From JBGTGG01 sp964398945 (GTDB lineage: Bacteria > Bacteroidota > Bacteroidia > Cytophagales > Cyclobacteriaceae): 64,000 bases of DNA. The position numbers and the translations under genes were made by a program. Below the pieces are notes generated by a model. That model saw nothing but the letters and a program-made list of their open reading frames with translations. It had not been told where the DNA came from and did no database searches. Location: contig CAYNOT010000019.1 in the NCBI GenBank assembly GCA_964398945.1, positions 39,453 to 103,452 on the forward strand, given 5' to 3'. Positions 43,784-52,628 of the stretch are shown here, one piece after another. Positions within the stretch are counted from its first letter, which is position 1, and the number at the start of each line of letters is the position of its first letter.

Positions 43784-46549
43784 ATGAAAACACCGCAACT
43801 ACATGGAATCAGTCCAGTTTCAAAAGGTCTTTTTGTCCTTTTCTGTGTTGTGGTGTCATCACACACTATCTGCGGGCAAACCCAACGCGCCAAAGACAGC
43901 CTCATTAACAAACTTAATTCAGCAAAATCAGCAGCGGAAAAAATCGATATCTTAAATGCACTGGCATACGAACACTACGATTTCGATGACAGCACAGGAT
44001 TCTATTATGCACGACAAGCGCTCGCGCTTGCGAAGAAAACTGAATATAAAACAGGACTCCAGTATGCTTATACCCTGGTGGGTGTTGGGTATTTCGGCTT
44101 TGGTGATTACCCGAATGCCCTTAAAAACTTTGAGCTGTCACATGCTATCCCGCTTAATGAAAGCAATCTGGATCATTACCTCTACAATGTTATGCTTACC
44201 GGAAACGTAATGGCAGACATCGGCAAATATGATTCAGCAATGGTGATACTGGAACAGGGATTGCTTCTGGCTACCAAAAACAACCATGCACGAATGTCAA
44301 GCATTTATAAAGCCATTGCACGCCTTCAATCCCGCTTGTGGCAAAATGATGCAGCATTAAAAAACATAAAAATAGCCGATTCGTTGCGAACCGGGGATTC
44401 TGGGCATGACCAGACCGACATATCCTTTGTCTATGCTACCCTTTATTTAAACCAAGGCGATGTTGATAAAGCAGATGAATACATTGAAAAATTATGCAAT
44501 GCTGTGGTTGGCCTTGACGACTATTACCACCATTCACTTTGCTTATTGTTAAAAAGTGAATCAAGCCGTATTAAAGGTCAATATTCCATTGCGTTGAAAT
44601 ACGCGTTTGAGTCGCTGGAGATTACAGAACTATATAACTATCCTTATCTGCGTGCTCAAATATTTTTGAAAATTGGAAGCCTCTATTCAGAGACTTCCGA
44701 ATATTCGATTGCCCTTGAGTTTTTGTTTCGTGCACTAAAGATTTCAGAAAAAAGTGGAATAGACCCGTTGAGCGCTGATGTGTATGCCGAACTGGGTTGG
44801 ATTTTCAAAGAGCAGAAAAATTTCAAAATGGCACTGGAATATATGGATCGATCCCAAAAAATCAGGGAACAAACCGGTGACAAGAAATCCATTGCCAGTT
44901 CGCATAATTATCGTGGGTTGATTTATTTTTTACAGAAACAATACAAGGAAGCCATAACAGAACATGAACTGGCGAAAACTATTCGCGAGTCCATTGATTA
45001 TCAGGAAGGCATAGCGGCTTCCCTCTTTAATATTGCGTTGATATACGAAGAACAGGGCAACCTTGCCAAAGCACTTGAATTGCAACTCCAGGGGCTGGCG
45101 ATTGATGAGGCATACGGTTATCCTTTAAACATCAACCATTCTTATTTAGGAATAGCGAAGCTCCTGATACGCCTTAATCGGCTCAATGAAGCAGAATCAT
45201 TTTTGAATAAATCATCAAAACTCGCGGAACAAACAAAATCCAAGACCATCAGGCGCGCCAATTACGATACGTTTATTTCTTTCTATGAAGCAAAGGGGGA
45301 TTTTAAAAAAGCATTTGAGTATAATCAAAAATTAAGGTGGCTAAACGATAGTATTTTCAGTGAGAACAGTAGCCTGAAAATTGCCGAGATGCAATCCCTT
45401 TACGATGTGGAGCGTAAAGAGCAACAGATTCAACTGCTCTCGAAAGAAAGTGAATTGCAATCCAACCAATTGGCGTTGCAGAAAGCAAGGTTGGCCAACC
45501 AAAGTATTATCATTATCTCAGGAAGCATAACCCTAATCCTGATTGCCGGGGTGTTGGTATATATCATTAGGACCAATAGAAGGCTTAAAAAGGCGCAATT
45601 CGATTTGGCAGAAATGAATGAAGAACTGCTGACACAATCGGAAGAGTTGCGGGAGTCAAATGAATCGCTTGTTGAGGTAAACCATAGGATCATGAAGCAA
45701 CAAGATGAAATACAGCAACAGTCAGAAGAATTGAAAAGCATCAACAACGATTTGGAGGCAAAACGAAATGAAATTGAAGCCCAGGCCGAAGAACTCCGTG
45801 AAGCAAACGAAACCATCTCTACCATCAACCAACACCTCGAAGAAAAAGTAGAAGAACGCACCGAACAACTCAAGCAAGCGTACATCGAATTGGATACTTT
45901 CTTTTATCGCTCATCGCATGACTTCCGCAGGCCCATTACAACATTTATCGGATTGGCCGAAGTGGCAAAAATCACTTCGAAAGATGAGGCTACCCTTGAA
46001 CTATTTTCCAAAGTGAAGGAAACCGCATTGAGCCTGGACAGGATGATTCGAAAACTTCAAACGATCAGCGATGTGGGTGCACAAAAAATGGTGTTCAAAG
46101 AAATCCTTGTAAAAGAATTGATTGCCAGTATCCTTGACACCCATCATGAGGAATTAAGTGCGAAGAAAATTAAAGTAACCGAAGAAATTGAATTAAAGGA
46201 AACATTCAAATCGTATGGAGCGTTGGTAAATGTGATCCTGGAAAACCTGATCGAGAATGCGATTCAGTTTGCCACCCCGCTTGATCCCTTTATTAAAATC
46301 CGCGCAAGCATGAACGGTGGTTTTATCATTTTGGAAGTAGAAGACAATGGCCAGGGGATTCCTGATGAATACCACGAACGGATTTTTGATATGTATTTCC
46401 GCGCCAGCATTTCGTCAAAAGGAAATGGCCTGGGATTGTACATTGTTAAAAAAGCAGTAGATAAGTTAGAGGGGACCATCCGGTTCAAAACCACCATCAA
46501 CGAAGGCACATGCTTTACTGTTGAACTTCCTACAATGCAGCATTCTTAA
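43784..46549 (+). CDS. TPR-containing sensor histidine kinase
   Basis: A 921-residue membrane kinase. A signal or anchor segment leads (about residues 14-35), followed by an extracytoplasmic block of about ten TPR-like helical pairs (residues 50-545), a membrane helix near 575-597, a long coiled coil (about 605-705) with repeated EELRESN/EELREANE heptads, then HisKA with His712 in SSHDFRRPITTFIG and the ATPase domain with NLIENAIQFA (N box), EDNGQGIPDE (G1) and GNGLGLYIVKK (G2). No receiver or output domain is fused, so it must pass the phosphate to a response regulator elsewhere. This layout is common in Bacteroidota. Confidence 0.9.
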   Translation: MKTPQLHGISPVSKGLFVLFCVVVSSHTICGQTQRAKDSLINKLNSAKSAAEKIDILNALAYEHYDFDDSTGFYYARQALALAKKTEYKTGLQYAYTLVGVGYFGFGDYPNALKNFELSHAIPLNESNLDHYLYNVMLTGNVMADIGKYDSAMVILEQGLLLATKNNHARMSSIYKAIARLQSRLWQNDAALKNIKIADSLRTGDSGHDQTDISFVYATLYLNQGDVDKADEYIEKLCNAVVGLDDYYHHSLCLLLKSESSRIKGQYSIALKYAFESLEITELYNYPYLRAQIFLKIGSLYSETSEYSIALEFLFRALKISEKSGIDPLSADVYAELGWIFKEQKNFKMALEYMDRSQKIREQTGDKKSIASSHNYRGLIYFLQKQYKEAITEHELAKTIRESIDYQEGIAASLFNIALIYEEQGNLAKALELQLQGLAIDEAYGYPLNINHSYLGIAKLLIRLNRLNEAESFLNKSSKLAEQTKSKTIRRANYDTFISFYEAKGDFKKAFEYNQKLRWLNDSIFSENSSLKIAEMQSLYDVERKEQQIQLLSKESELQSNQLALQKARLANQSIIIISGSITLILIAGVLVYIIRTNRRLKKAQFDLAEMNEELLTQSEELRESNESLVEVNHRIMKQQDEIQQQSEELKSINNDLEAKRNEIEAQAEELREANETISTINQHLEEKVEERTEQLKQAYIELDTFFYRSSHDFRRPITTFIGLAEVAKITSKDEATLELFSKVKETALSLDRMIRKLQTISDVGAQKMVFKEILVKELIASILDTHHEELSAKKIKVTEEIELKETFKSYGALVNVILENLIENAIQFATPLDPFIKIRASMNGGFIILEVEDNGQGIPDEYHERIFDMYFRASISSKGNGLGLYIVKKAVDKLEGTIRFKTTINEGTCFTVELPTMQHS

Positions 46550-46582
46550 AAAAAGAAAAGCCCCAAATTTCTTCGAGGCTTT
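46548..46582 (-). terminator. Rho-independent terminator of the yceI gene
   Basis: On the minus strand AAAGCC and GGCTTT (plus positions 46577-46582 and 46557-46562) close a stem, with a TCTTTTTTT run directly after it. It lies between the converging kinase and yceI genes and ends at the kinase stop codon. Confidence 0.75.
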
Positions 46583-46600
46583 CTGCAATTTTAATCCCTG

Positions 46601-47146
46601 TTATCCTTTTGCAAGCTGCGTATTGATGTGGATTTTAACTTCCTCACCAACCAACATGCCACCTGCTTCGGTAATCGTATTCCAATTCAAACCAAAATCT
46701 TTGCGGTTGATCTTGCCGTTGATCTCAAAGCCTGCTTTCGTATTTCCCCAGGGGTCTACCATGATGCCACCAAAATCAACATCCAAAGTAATTGATTTGG
46801 TGATGTCGCGAACGGTCATGTCCCCAACCAGTGAATAATCTTCTCCACGCTTATTCAATACACCTTCAAATTTCAAATGTGGATATTGATCTGCTGCGAA
46901 AAAATCTGCCGATTTCAAATGCGCATCGCGATCAGCCTGGTTCGTATCAATGCTATTGGCATCCAACGAAAAATTTACTTTTGCACCATCGAAATCATCC
47001 GATCCGGTTTCCAATGCCCCTTCAAATTTTTTAAAGAAACCTGTTACTGTTGAAATAACAAGGTGCTTTACTTTGAATTGAACTTCAGTGTGTGTTGGGT
47101 CAATTGCCCAAGTAGTGGTTGTTAAATTTTCTGTTGCTGTTCCCAT
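46601..47146 (-). CDS. YceI-family protein
   Basis: A 181-residue protein of the YceI lipocalin-like family, which binds polyisoprenoid or similar lipids in a beta-barrel. It begins MGTATENLTTTTWAIDPTHT, followed by VQFKVKHLVISTVTGFFKKF and ends with GEEVKIHINTQLAK. There is no signal peptide, so this member is cytoplasmic, unlike E. coli YceI. The start at 47146 is preferred over the frame back to 47230, which would cover the promoter. The promoter (47202-47230) and the two adjoining repeats (47231-47278) point to regulation by a DNA-binding activator, most simply the Crp/Fnr-type protein next door. Confidence 0.9.
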   Translation of the reverse strand: MGTATENLTTTTWAIDPTHTEVQFKVKHLVISTVTGFFKKFEGALETGSDDFDGAKVNFSLDANSIDTNQADRDAHLKSADFFAADQYPHLKFEGVLNKRGEDYSLVGDMTVRDITKSITLDVDFGGIMVDPWGNTKAGFEINGKINRKDFGLNWNTITEAGGMLVGEEVKIHINTQLAKG

Positions 47147-47201
47147 CTTTAAAATATTTATGTTAGAAATCTTTTTTAAGCCATTTGGCCTTTTTTTGAC
47201 A

Positions 47202-47230
47202 CAAAGGTATGGGGATCTTTTCCGGAACAA
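47202..47230 (-). promoter_or_regulatory. Strong Bacteroidota-type promoter of yceI
   Basis: On the minus strand, TTG (47228-47230) and TACCTTTG (47202-47209) are 18 bp apart and fit the -33 TTG / -7 TAnnTTTG consensus without mismatch. The implied leader is about 50 nt. Confidence 0.75.
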
Positions 47231-47278
47231 CTTGAACCAGGTTAAGTTAAAAGGTCAATCGTCTTGAACCAGGTTAAG
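47231..47278. promoter_or_regulatory. Two 16-bp direct repeats upstream of yceI promoter
   Basis: CTTGAACCAGGTTAAG occurs exactly at 47231-47246 and 47263-47278, 32 bp apart (about three helical turns). The first copy touches the -33 element; the second spans the stop codon of the Crp/Fnr-type gene. Each copy has the core AACC-A-GGTT dyad. Position and phasing fit activator sites. Confidence 0.7.
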
Positions 47279-47861
47279 ATTTACCCTTGGCGCGATTCCT
47301 TCTGACCTTGCTCAAAAATTCGGGCGTAATTCCCAGGTAGGAAGCAATGTATTTGAGCGGAACAAATTGCTCTAGTTGAGGATACTGGCGTTGAAATTTT
47401 TGATACCGCTCATCCGCTGTATGGGTAAATGCCTGAATGATCCTGTTTTGGTGCGTGACCAATGAGTTCTGAAAAATAATACGAAAGTACTTTTCAAATA
47501 CAGGATACCGCTCCAGCAACTCATCCATTCTTATTTTAGGGAGCAACAAAAGTTCACAAGATGTAAGTGCGCGGGTGGCATAAGACGAAGGCTTGCCACT
47601 GTTCAAGCTACTTAAATCCCCCGTCCACCACCCGCTGGTGGAAAATTGAATCACCTGGTCAGCACCGGACTTTTGTGTAAAGTACGTCATCAAACATCCG
47701 GTGTTCACAAAAATCATATTCTGCGCAACTGCACCTGCCACTTCGGCAAATCCCCCTTGTTCCAGCCGGGTGGGGATTAGAATAGCCGAGAGGAATTTTT
47801 CTTCCTCATCGGATAAGGAAATATGTTGCTTGATATGCGAACCTATAATTTGGACATTCAT
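47274..47861 (-). CDS. Crp/Fnr-family transcriptional regulator
   Basis: A 195-residue regulator with a cyclic-nucleotide-binding fold (about residues 15-125: VNTGCLMTYFTQKSGADQVI, FSTSGWWTGDLSSL, with the CELLLLPKIRMDELLE strand-helix) and a compact C-terminal HTH (KYIASYLGITPEFLSKVRR, about 170-188). No cysteine cluster for an Fe-S centre is seen, and the arginine/glutamate pair of true cAMP-binding pockets is absent, so the effector is unknown. The gene ends within the second 16-bp repeat upstream of yceI, which makes yceI its probable target. Confidence 0.88.
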   Translation of the reverse strand: MNVQIIGSHIKQHISLSDEEEKFLSAILIPTRLEQGGFAEVAGAVAQNMIFVNTGCLMTYFTQKSGADQVIQFSTSGWWTGDLSSLNSGKPSSYATRALTSCELLLLPKIRMDELLERYPVFEKYFRIIFQNSLVTHQNRIIQAFTHTADERYQKFQRQYPQLEQFVPLKYIASYLGITPEFLSKVRRNRAKGKS

Positions 47862-47912
47862 GCTTTTGCCACTACTTCAAAAGTAAAATTCAGAAAATCA
47901 AAATACTTACGC

Positions 47913-48497
47913 CTAAAAGAAGTATCCAACACGATAGGTTACAGGTGCGATGTACGGTGAGTTGTCTTCCCGTTCATAAAGAAAATTGTACAGGAGTTGA
48001 AAACTTATTCCACCTCGGCCTTTTTTACCAAAGCTCCTAATGTACCCCAATCCTGCAAACAGTGATTGAACATGATCCGTTTGAATGGATGCTTCCTGAT
48101 TCGCAATTGCCAAAACATATTCAGAATTTAAATACTCCCACTCCGACCAAAAATAAATCCGTTTGGTAAGGTTTGCCCTTGCAAAAATATTGGGGCCGTT
48201 TGTATTTAAGTTTTTCCCATAAATACGATTGCGGTGATAGATATACCGATACCCAACCCCGGTAGTTAGGGTTTTTGGGAAATGATAGGCCAGAAGAGGC
48301 GAGACTTCCAAAAATGTTTCTTTTGAATTGATCCAAAACCCTGTTGACCCGCCAAGCGAAAGCCGCTTTATGAAGGGGCGTGTGTCCCTTCTTACTTTGG
48401 TGGTGTGCGTGGTGTCCGTTGCAATAGAATCCGTTTGTTGACCGAATACAATCCCGGAAACAAACACCAAGAATACTGTAATACAAAATCTATTCAT
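47913..48497 (-). CDS. Outer-membrane barrel-like protein, unknown function
   Basis: A 194-residue secreted protein: signal peptide MNRFCITVFLVFVSGIVFGQ, a Thr/Asp-rich linker (TDSIATDTTHTTKVRRDTRP), then alternating strands with aromatic ends (RYIYHRNRIYGK, YFWSEWEYLNSEY, FAGLGYIRSF) ending YRVGYFF, the C-terminal aromatic of outer-membrane barrels. No named family was recognised. It is divergent from polA. Confidence 0.68.
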   Translation of the reverse strand: MNRFCITVFLVFVSGIVFGQQTDSIATDTTHTTKVRRDTRPFIKRLSLGGSTGFWINSKETFLEVSPLLAYHFPKTLTTGVGYRYIYHRNRIYGKNLNTNGPNIFARANLTKRIYFWSEWEYLNSEYVLAIANQEASIQTDHVQSLFAGLGYIRSFGKKGRGGISFQLLYNFLYEREDNSPYIAPVTYRVGYFF

Positions 48498-48683
48498 AGA
48501 GATAAAATAAGTAATAGCGCCAAACTGATCCCTGGCAATAAAATTGAAATTATCTCAATTGGCCGTCATTTTCAAAATCCACAACAAAAATAAAAATATA
48601 GGCAACGCAATTGGTTCAAAAAACCAATCGGGATTCCCTTGATATCAGTAAATTGAGGCGCGTTTAAATTTAATTCCGATACT

Positions 48684-51404
48684 GTGTCTTATCAGAAAAA
48701 ACTATTCCTGCTCGATGCGTACGCATTGATTTACCGTGCCCATTTTGCCTTTACAAAAAACCCGCGCATCAACAGCAAAGGCCACAATACCTCTGTTCCG
48801 TTCGGGTTCACCAATACGTTGCTGGAAGTCTTAACAAAACAAAAGCCTACCCACATTGCCGTTGCTTTTGATACAGCGAAGCCAACCTTTCGCGATGAGA
48901 TTTTTAAAGAATACAAAGCGAACCGCCAGGAAACCCCGGAAGACATCCGGTATGGTATCCCTAAAGTAAAAGAGATTATTAAAGGCTTTAACATCCCTAT
49001 CATTGAACTGGATGGTTATGAGGCCGATGATATTATCGGTACACTTGCTTACAGTGCCAACACAAAAGGTTTTGAAGTTTTTATGATGACACCCGATAAA
49101 GATTTCGGGCAACTCGTCACCGAAAATGTACACCTCTACAAGCCAGCCTATATGGGCAACGCAGTAGACGTGATGGGGCCAAAAGAAGTCTGTGAAAAAT
49201 GGGATATCGAAAATGTATCGCAGGTAATGGACATGCTCGGCCTGCAAGGCGATGCTTCCGATAACATCCCGGGCATTCCTGGCATTGGGCCCAAAACCGC
49301 TTCCACACTTTTAAAAAAATACGGCAACATAGAAGGCATTATTGCCAATAGCCACGAACTGAAAGGAAAGCAAAAAGAATTGGTGGAAACTTTTGGCGAC
49401 CAGGCTTTGCTCTCAAAAAAATTGGCCACCATCATTATTGATGTTCCCATAGTTTTTGATGAAAAAGAATTGGAATATAACGGCCCGAATGAAGCGGTGC
49501 TGAAACCTATATTTGAAGAACTTGAGTTTCGTACGATGGGGGCACGCGCTTTCTCTGATTCAAATGTGGCAACACCAAAACGCAACCGCCCTTCTCAACT
49601 TTCCATGTTTGATGGAGGCGGTGAAGATGATGATGAACCTGTTGTGGAAAAGGTTTCGCTTAAAGATCAAAAAACCGTATACCAACTTGTTGATTCACCC
49701 GAAAAACTGAAGGCGCTGGCTGCAACATTGGCATCTTCAAAATCTTTTTCAATGGAAGTGGGAACAAACGACCTGCCCAACTTTGATTTTGATATGACCG
49801 GCATTGCCTTCGCAACAAAAGCAGGCGAAGCATTCTATATTCCTATCAACAAAAAAGATACTTCCATTCTAAAAGCGTTGGAAGATAGTTTTGCAAACCC
49901 AAAAATTGAAAAGGTTGGCCATAACCTGAAAGCATCTTTGCTGGCATTGAGTGTGTATGATATCGAAGTGCAAGGACCACTTTATGACACCCTGCTATGC
50001 CATTATTTGATTGAACCCGAAGCTGCCCACGACCTGGAAATCTTAAGTGCACAGTATCTTCACTATACACTACTGCCTGGAGGTGAAGCATCAATTGCTG
50101 ATCGGTTGTGTGAACGTGTCGACCAAATCCTGAAATTAAAACCCGAACTTGATAAAGAGCTGAAAGAGAAGAATGCTGATAAACTTTTTCAGGAAGTGGA
50201 AATGCCATTGGTAGCCGTGCTCGCGGCTATGGAAGCAGAGGGTGTGAAGGTGGATGAAGATGCTTTGAAGAAAATGTCGGATAGCTTGCGGGACGATAGT
50301 GAAAAAGTGCAGGAAGAAATTTATGCTGCTGCCGGAGCACAATTCAATATCGCTTCACCAAAACAATTGGGGGAAATCCTTTTTGATAAAATGAAGCTGA
50401 TCGAAAAGCCAAAGAAAACCAAGACCGGGCAATATGCAACCGGGGAAGATGTGTTGAGCAAACTCGCAAACGAGCATGCCATCGTAAAAAAAATACTGGA
50501 CTTCCGTGAATACGAAAAACTACGCTCTACTTATGTTGATGCGCTCCCTCGTATGATCAGCAAACGTGATGGAAGGATCCATACCGATTACCGGCAAGCG
50601 GTGGCTGCCACCGGACGCTTAAGTTCCAATAATCCCAATCTCCAAAATATTCCAATCCGTACCGAAAAAGGAAGGTTGATCAGGAAAGCATTCATTTCGC
50701 GCAATACCGATTATCTTTTTATGTCTGCCGATTATTCGCAAATCGAATTGCGCATCGCTGCTTCTTTTGCTAATGACCAAACCATGATTGAGGCTTTCAA
50801 AAGCGGAAGGGACATCCACACCACTACTGCTGCAAAAGTCTTCAATGTGCCTGTGGAAGAAGTAACTGCCGACATGCGAAGGAAAGCGAAAGAAGTGAAC
50901 TTTGGTATCCTTTATGGAAGCACAGCGTTTGGCCTTTCCCAAAATCTAAATATTCCACGATCAGAAGCAGCCGAAATTATCAGCGCCTATTTCAAAGAAT
51001 TCGCAGCGATCAAAAAATACATGGATGATTCCATTAACATGGCGAAAGAAAAAGAATACGTAGAAACCATTCTTGGTAGGAGAAGGTATCTGCGCGATAT
51101 TAATTCACGCAACCAAACCACGCGTGGTTTTGCAGAACGCAATGCAATCAATGCACCCATTCAGGGAAGTGCAGCCGATATTATTAAAGTGGCGATGGTG
51201 AATATCCACAATTGGTTAAAGAAAGAAAACCTCAAAACCAAAATGACGATGCAGGTCCATGATGAGCTTGTGTTTGACGTCCATAAAGATGAAGTAGAGC
51301 TTGTAAAAGAAAATGTGATCCGGCTAATGAAGGATGCGGTTGCGCTGAAAGTGCCGATGGAGGTGGAAGTAGGTGTAGGACAAAACTGGCTGGAGGCCCA
51401 TTAA
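48684..51404 (+). CDS. polA: DNA polymerase I (proofreading residues apparently lost)
   Basis: A 906-residue polymerase starting with GTG at 48684 (MSYQKKLFLLDAYALIYRAH). The N-terminal 5'-3' nuclease carries DGYEADDIIG near 112, TPDKDFGQL near 137 and GDASDNIPGIPGIGPKT near 190. The 3'-5' exonuclease domain is degenerate: the FDTET block reads FSMEVG, the NLKYD block reads NLKASL, and no YAxxDA motif follows. The polymerase motifs are intact: A (SADYSQIELR, near 679), B (RRKAKEVNFGILYG, near 734) and C (QVHDELVFD, near 861). A 7-bp hairpin (ATTGGTT-CAAAA-AACCAAT) lies at 48610-48628 in the leader region. Confidence 0.95.
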   Translation: MSYQKKLFLLDAYALIYRAHFAFTKNPRINSKGHNTSVPFGFTNTLLEVLTKQKPTHIAVAFDTAKPTFRDEIFKEYKANRQETPEDIRYGIPKVKEIIKGFNIPIIELDGYEADDIIGTLAYSANTKGFEVFMMTPDKDFGQLVTENVHLYKPAYMGNAVDVMGPKEVCEKWDIENVSQVMDMLGLQGDASDNIPGIPGIGPKTASTLLKKYGNIEGIIANSHELKGKQKELVETFGDQALLSKKLATIIIDVPIVFDEKELEYNGPNEAVLKPIFEELEFRTMGARAFSDSNVATPKRNRPSQLSMFDGGGEDDDEPVVEKVSLKDQKTVYQLVDSPEKLKALAATLASSKSFSMEVGTNDLPNFDFDMTGIAFATKAGEAFYIPINKKDTSILKALEDSFANPKIEKVGHNLKASLLALSVYDIEVQGPLYDTLLCHYLIEPEAAHDLEILSAQYLHYTLLPGGEASIADRLCERVDQILKLKPELDKELKEKNADKLFQEVEMPLVAVLAAMEAEGVKVDEDALKKMSDSLRDDSEKVQEEIYAAAGAQFNIASPKQLGEILFDKMKLIEKPKKTKTGQYATGEDVLSKLANEHAIVKKILDFREYEKLRSTYVDALPRMISKRDGRIHTDYRQAVAATGRLSSNNPNLQNIPIRTEKGRLIRKAFISRNTDYLFMSADYSQIELRIAASFANDQTMIEAFKSGRDIHTTTAAKVFNVPVEEVTADMRRKAKEVNFGILYGSTAFGLSQNLNIPRSEAAEIISAYFKEFAAIKKYMDDSINMAKEKEYVETILGRRRYLRDINSRNQTTRGFAERNAINAPIQGSAADIIKVAMVNIHNWLKKENLKTKMTMQVHDELVFDVHKDEVELVKENVIRLMKDAVALKVPMEVEVGVGQNWLEAH

Positions 51405-51428
51405 CCCCGGGACTAAGCCCGGGGTTTT
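51403..51428 (+). terminator. Rho-independent terminator of polA
   Basis: AACCCCGGG (51403-51411) and CCCGGGGTT (51418-51426) form a perfect 9-bp GC-rich stem with a 6-nt loop, followed by TT. It begins at the polA stop codon. Confidence 0.88.
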
Positions 51429-51446
51429 AACCGGAAACTAACAACA

Positions 51447-51489
51447 TTGTAAGTTACATTCTTGTAAGTTACATCTTTGTAAGTTACAT
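51447..51489 (+). repeat. Three 15-bp tandem repeats with palindromic cores upstream of the ATPase
   Basis: TTGTAAGTTACAT occurs at 51447-51459, 51462-51474 and 51477-51489, period 15 bp. Each contains TGTAA-G-TTACA, an 11-bp dyad. The array ends 2 bp before the ATPase start codon (51492), or 11 bp before the second ATG (51501). It fits an autorepressor binding array, though a recombination or replication role cannot be excluded. Confidence 0.75.
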
Positions 51490-51491
51490 TT

Positions 51492-52628
51492 ATGTTAGTT
51501 ATGGATATCCCCTTTATATATGGTCGTGTGGTCGAAGATGAGAATTTCATCAACCGAACAGAAGAAATAAAGAAGCTCAGTCAAAACTTCCGATCAGGTT
51601 TAAACACCATCATCGTATCACCCAGGCGATGGGGCAAGTCCTCGCTCGTTAAGAAGGTGGTAGGAAATATTCCGCGTACCCAAATCCGAACGTGTCAACT
51701 TGATCTATTCAACATCCGAACGGAAAAGGAGTTTTACGAATCTTATGCACGTGAAGTCCTGAAATGCTCTTCAACTAAATGGCAAGACTGGATTGAAAAT
51801 GGAAAAGAGTTTTTAAAAGGGATCATTCCTCAATTCTCAATAGGGGCCGATCCTATACATGATTTCAATATTTCCTTTGATTTTAAGGAACGGAATAAAA
51901 GTAAAATTGAGATTATTAACCTTCCGGAAAAGATCGCACAAAAAAAGAAAATCAAAATTGTTGTTTGCATAGATGAATTTCAGAACATCTCTTTCTATAA
52001 CGATCCGTTGGGATTTCAAAAACAGCTGCGAGCCGGATGGCAACACCATACCCAAACAAGCTATTGTTTATACGGTAGCAAACGACACATGATCACTGAA
52101 ATGTTTGAAAACAAATCCATGCCTTTCTACAAATTCGGGGATTTGATGTTTTTAAAAAAGATTGAAACAAATCATTGGCTAGCCTACATCGCGGATTCAT
52201 TCAAGCAAACAAAAAAAACAATTACGCATGAGGCCATTCATCAAATTGTGAAAACCGCGCAAAACCATCCGTATTTTGTTCAACAATTGGCACGTAAAGT
52301 TTGGAACACGACAGGCAAAAAGGCGGATGAGAGCACGGTGTCCCTCGCAATTGACGATCTCCTCCACGAAAATTCCATCTTATATTTAAGGGAAATAGAA
52401 AACCTTAGCAACACACAGATTAATTTCTTACAAGCGATAAGTGAAAATATAAAACAACTAAGTTCTGCACAAACATTGAAGACTTACAAGCTTGGCACAT
52501 CTGCTAACGTTCAGCGTATCAAAGCATCCCTGGAACAAAAAGAAATCATCGACTTCATGGAAACAGCACCGGAATTTATCGATCCATTTTTTCAACTTTG
52601 GTTAATGCGTATTTACTTTAAAAAATGA
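51492..52628 (+). CDS. P-loop ATPase, archaeal ATPase (PF01637-like) type
   Basis: A 378-residue STAND/AAA-type protein. The N-terminal RTEEIKKLSQNF is the box before the P-loop; Walker A is SPRRWGKSSLVKK (about 43-55), Walker B IKIVVCIDEFQNI (about 153-165), followed by sensor-like YCLYGSKRHMITEMF near 191. The C-terminus is a winged-helix-like region (SAQTLKTYKLGTSANVQRIK, residues about 319-338). Many members are genome-mobile and of unknown function; no endonuclease domain is visible. Start 51492 or 51501. The start is directly preceded by the palindromic repeats (51447-51489), and the stop overlaps the dehydratase start, so expression of both is coupled. Confidence 0.8.
   Translation: MLVMDIPFIYGRVVEDENFINRTEEIKKLSQNFRSGLNTIIVSPRRWGKSSLVKKVVGNIPRTQIRTCQLDLFNIRTEKEFYESYAREVLKCSSTKWQDWIENGKEFLKGIIPQFSIGADPIHDFNISFDFKERNKSKIEIINLPEKIAQKKKIKIVVCIDEFQNISFYNDPLGFQKQLRAGWQHHTQTSYCLYGSKRHMITEMFENKSMPFYKFGDLMFLKKIETNHWLAYIADSFKQTKKTITHEAIHQIVKTAQNHPYFVQQLARKVWNTTGKKADESTVSLAIDDLLHENSILYLREIENLSNTQINFLQAISENIKQLSSAQTLKTYKLGTSANVQRIKASLEQKEIIDFMETAPEFIDPFFQLWLMRIYFKK

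Noticed and set aside
45430..45885. 151-codon minus-strand ORF opposite the TPR kinase coiled coil
   Set aside because: The Ser/Cys-rich repeats mirror the Glu/Gln-rich heptads on the coding strand.
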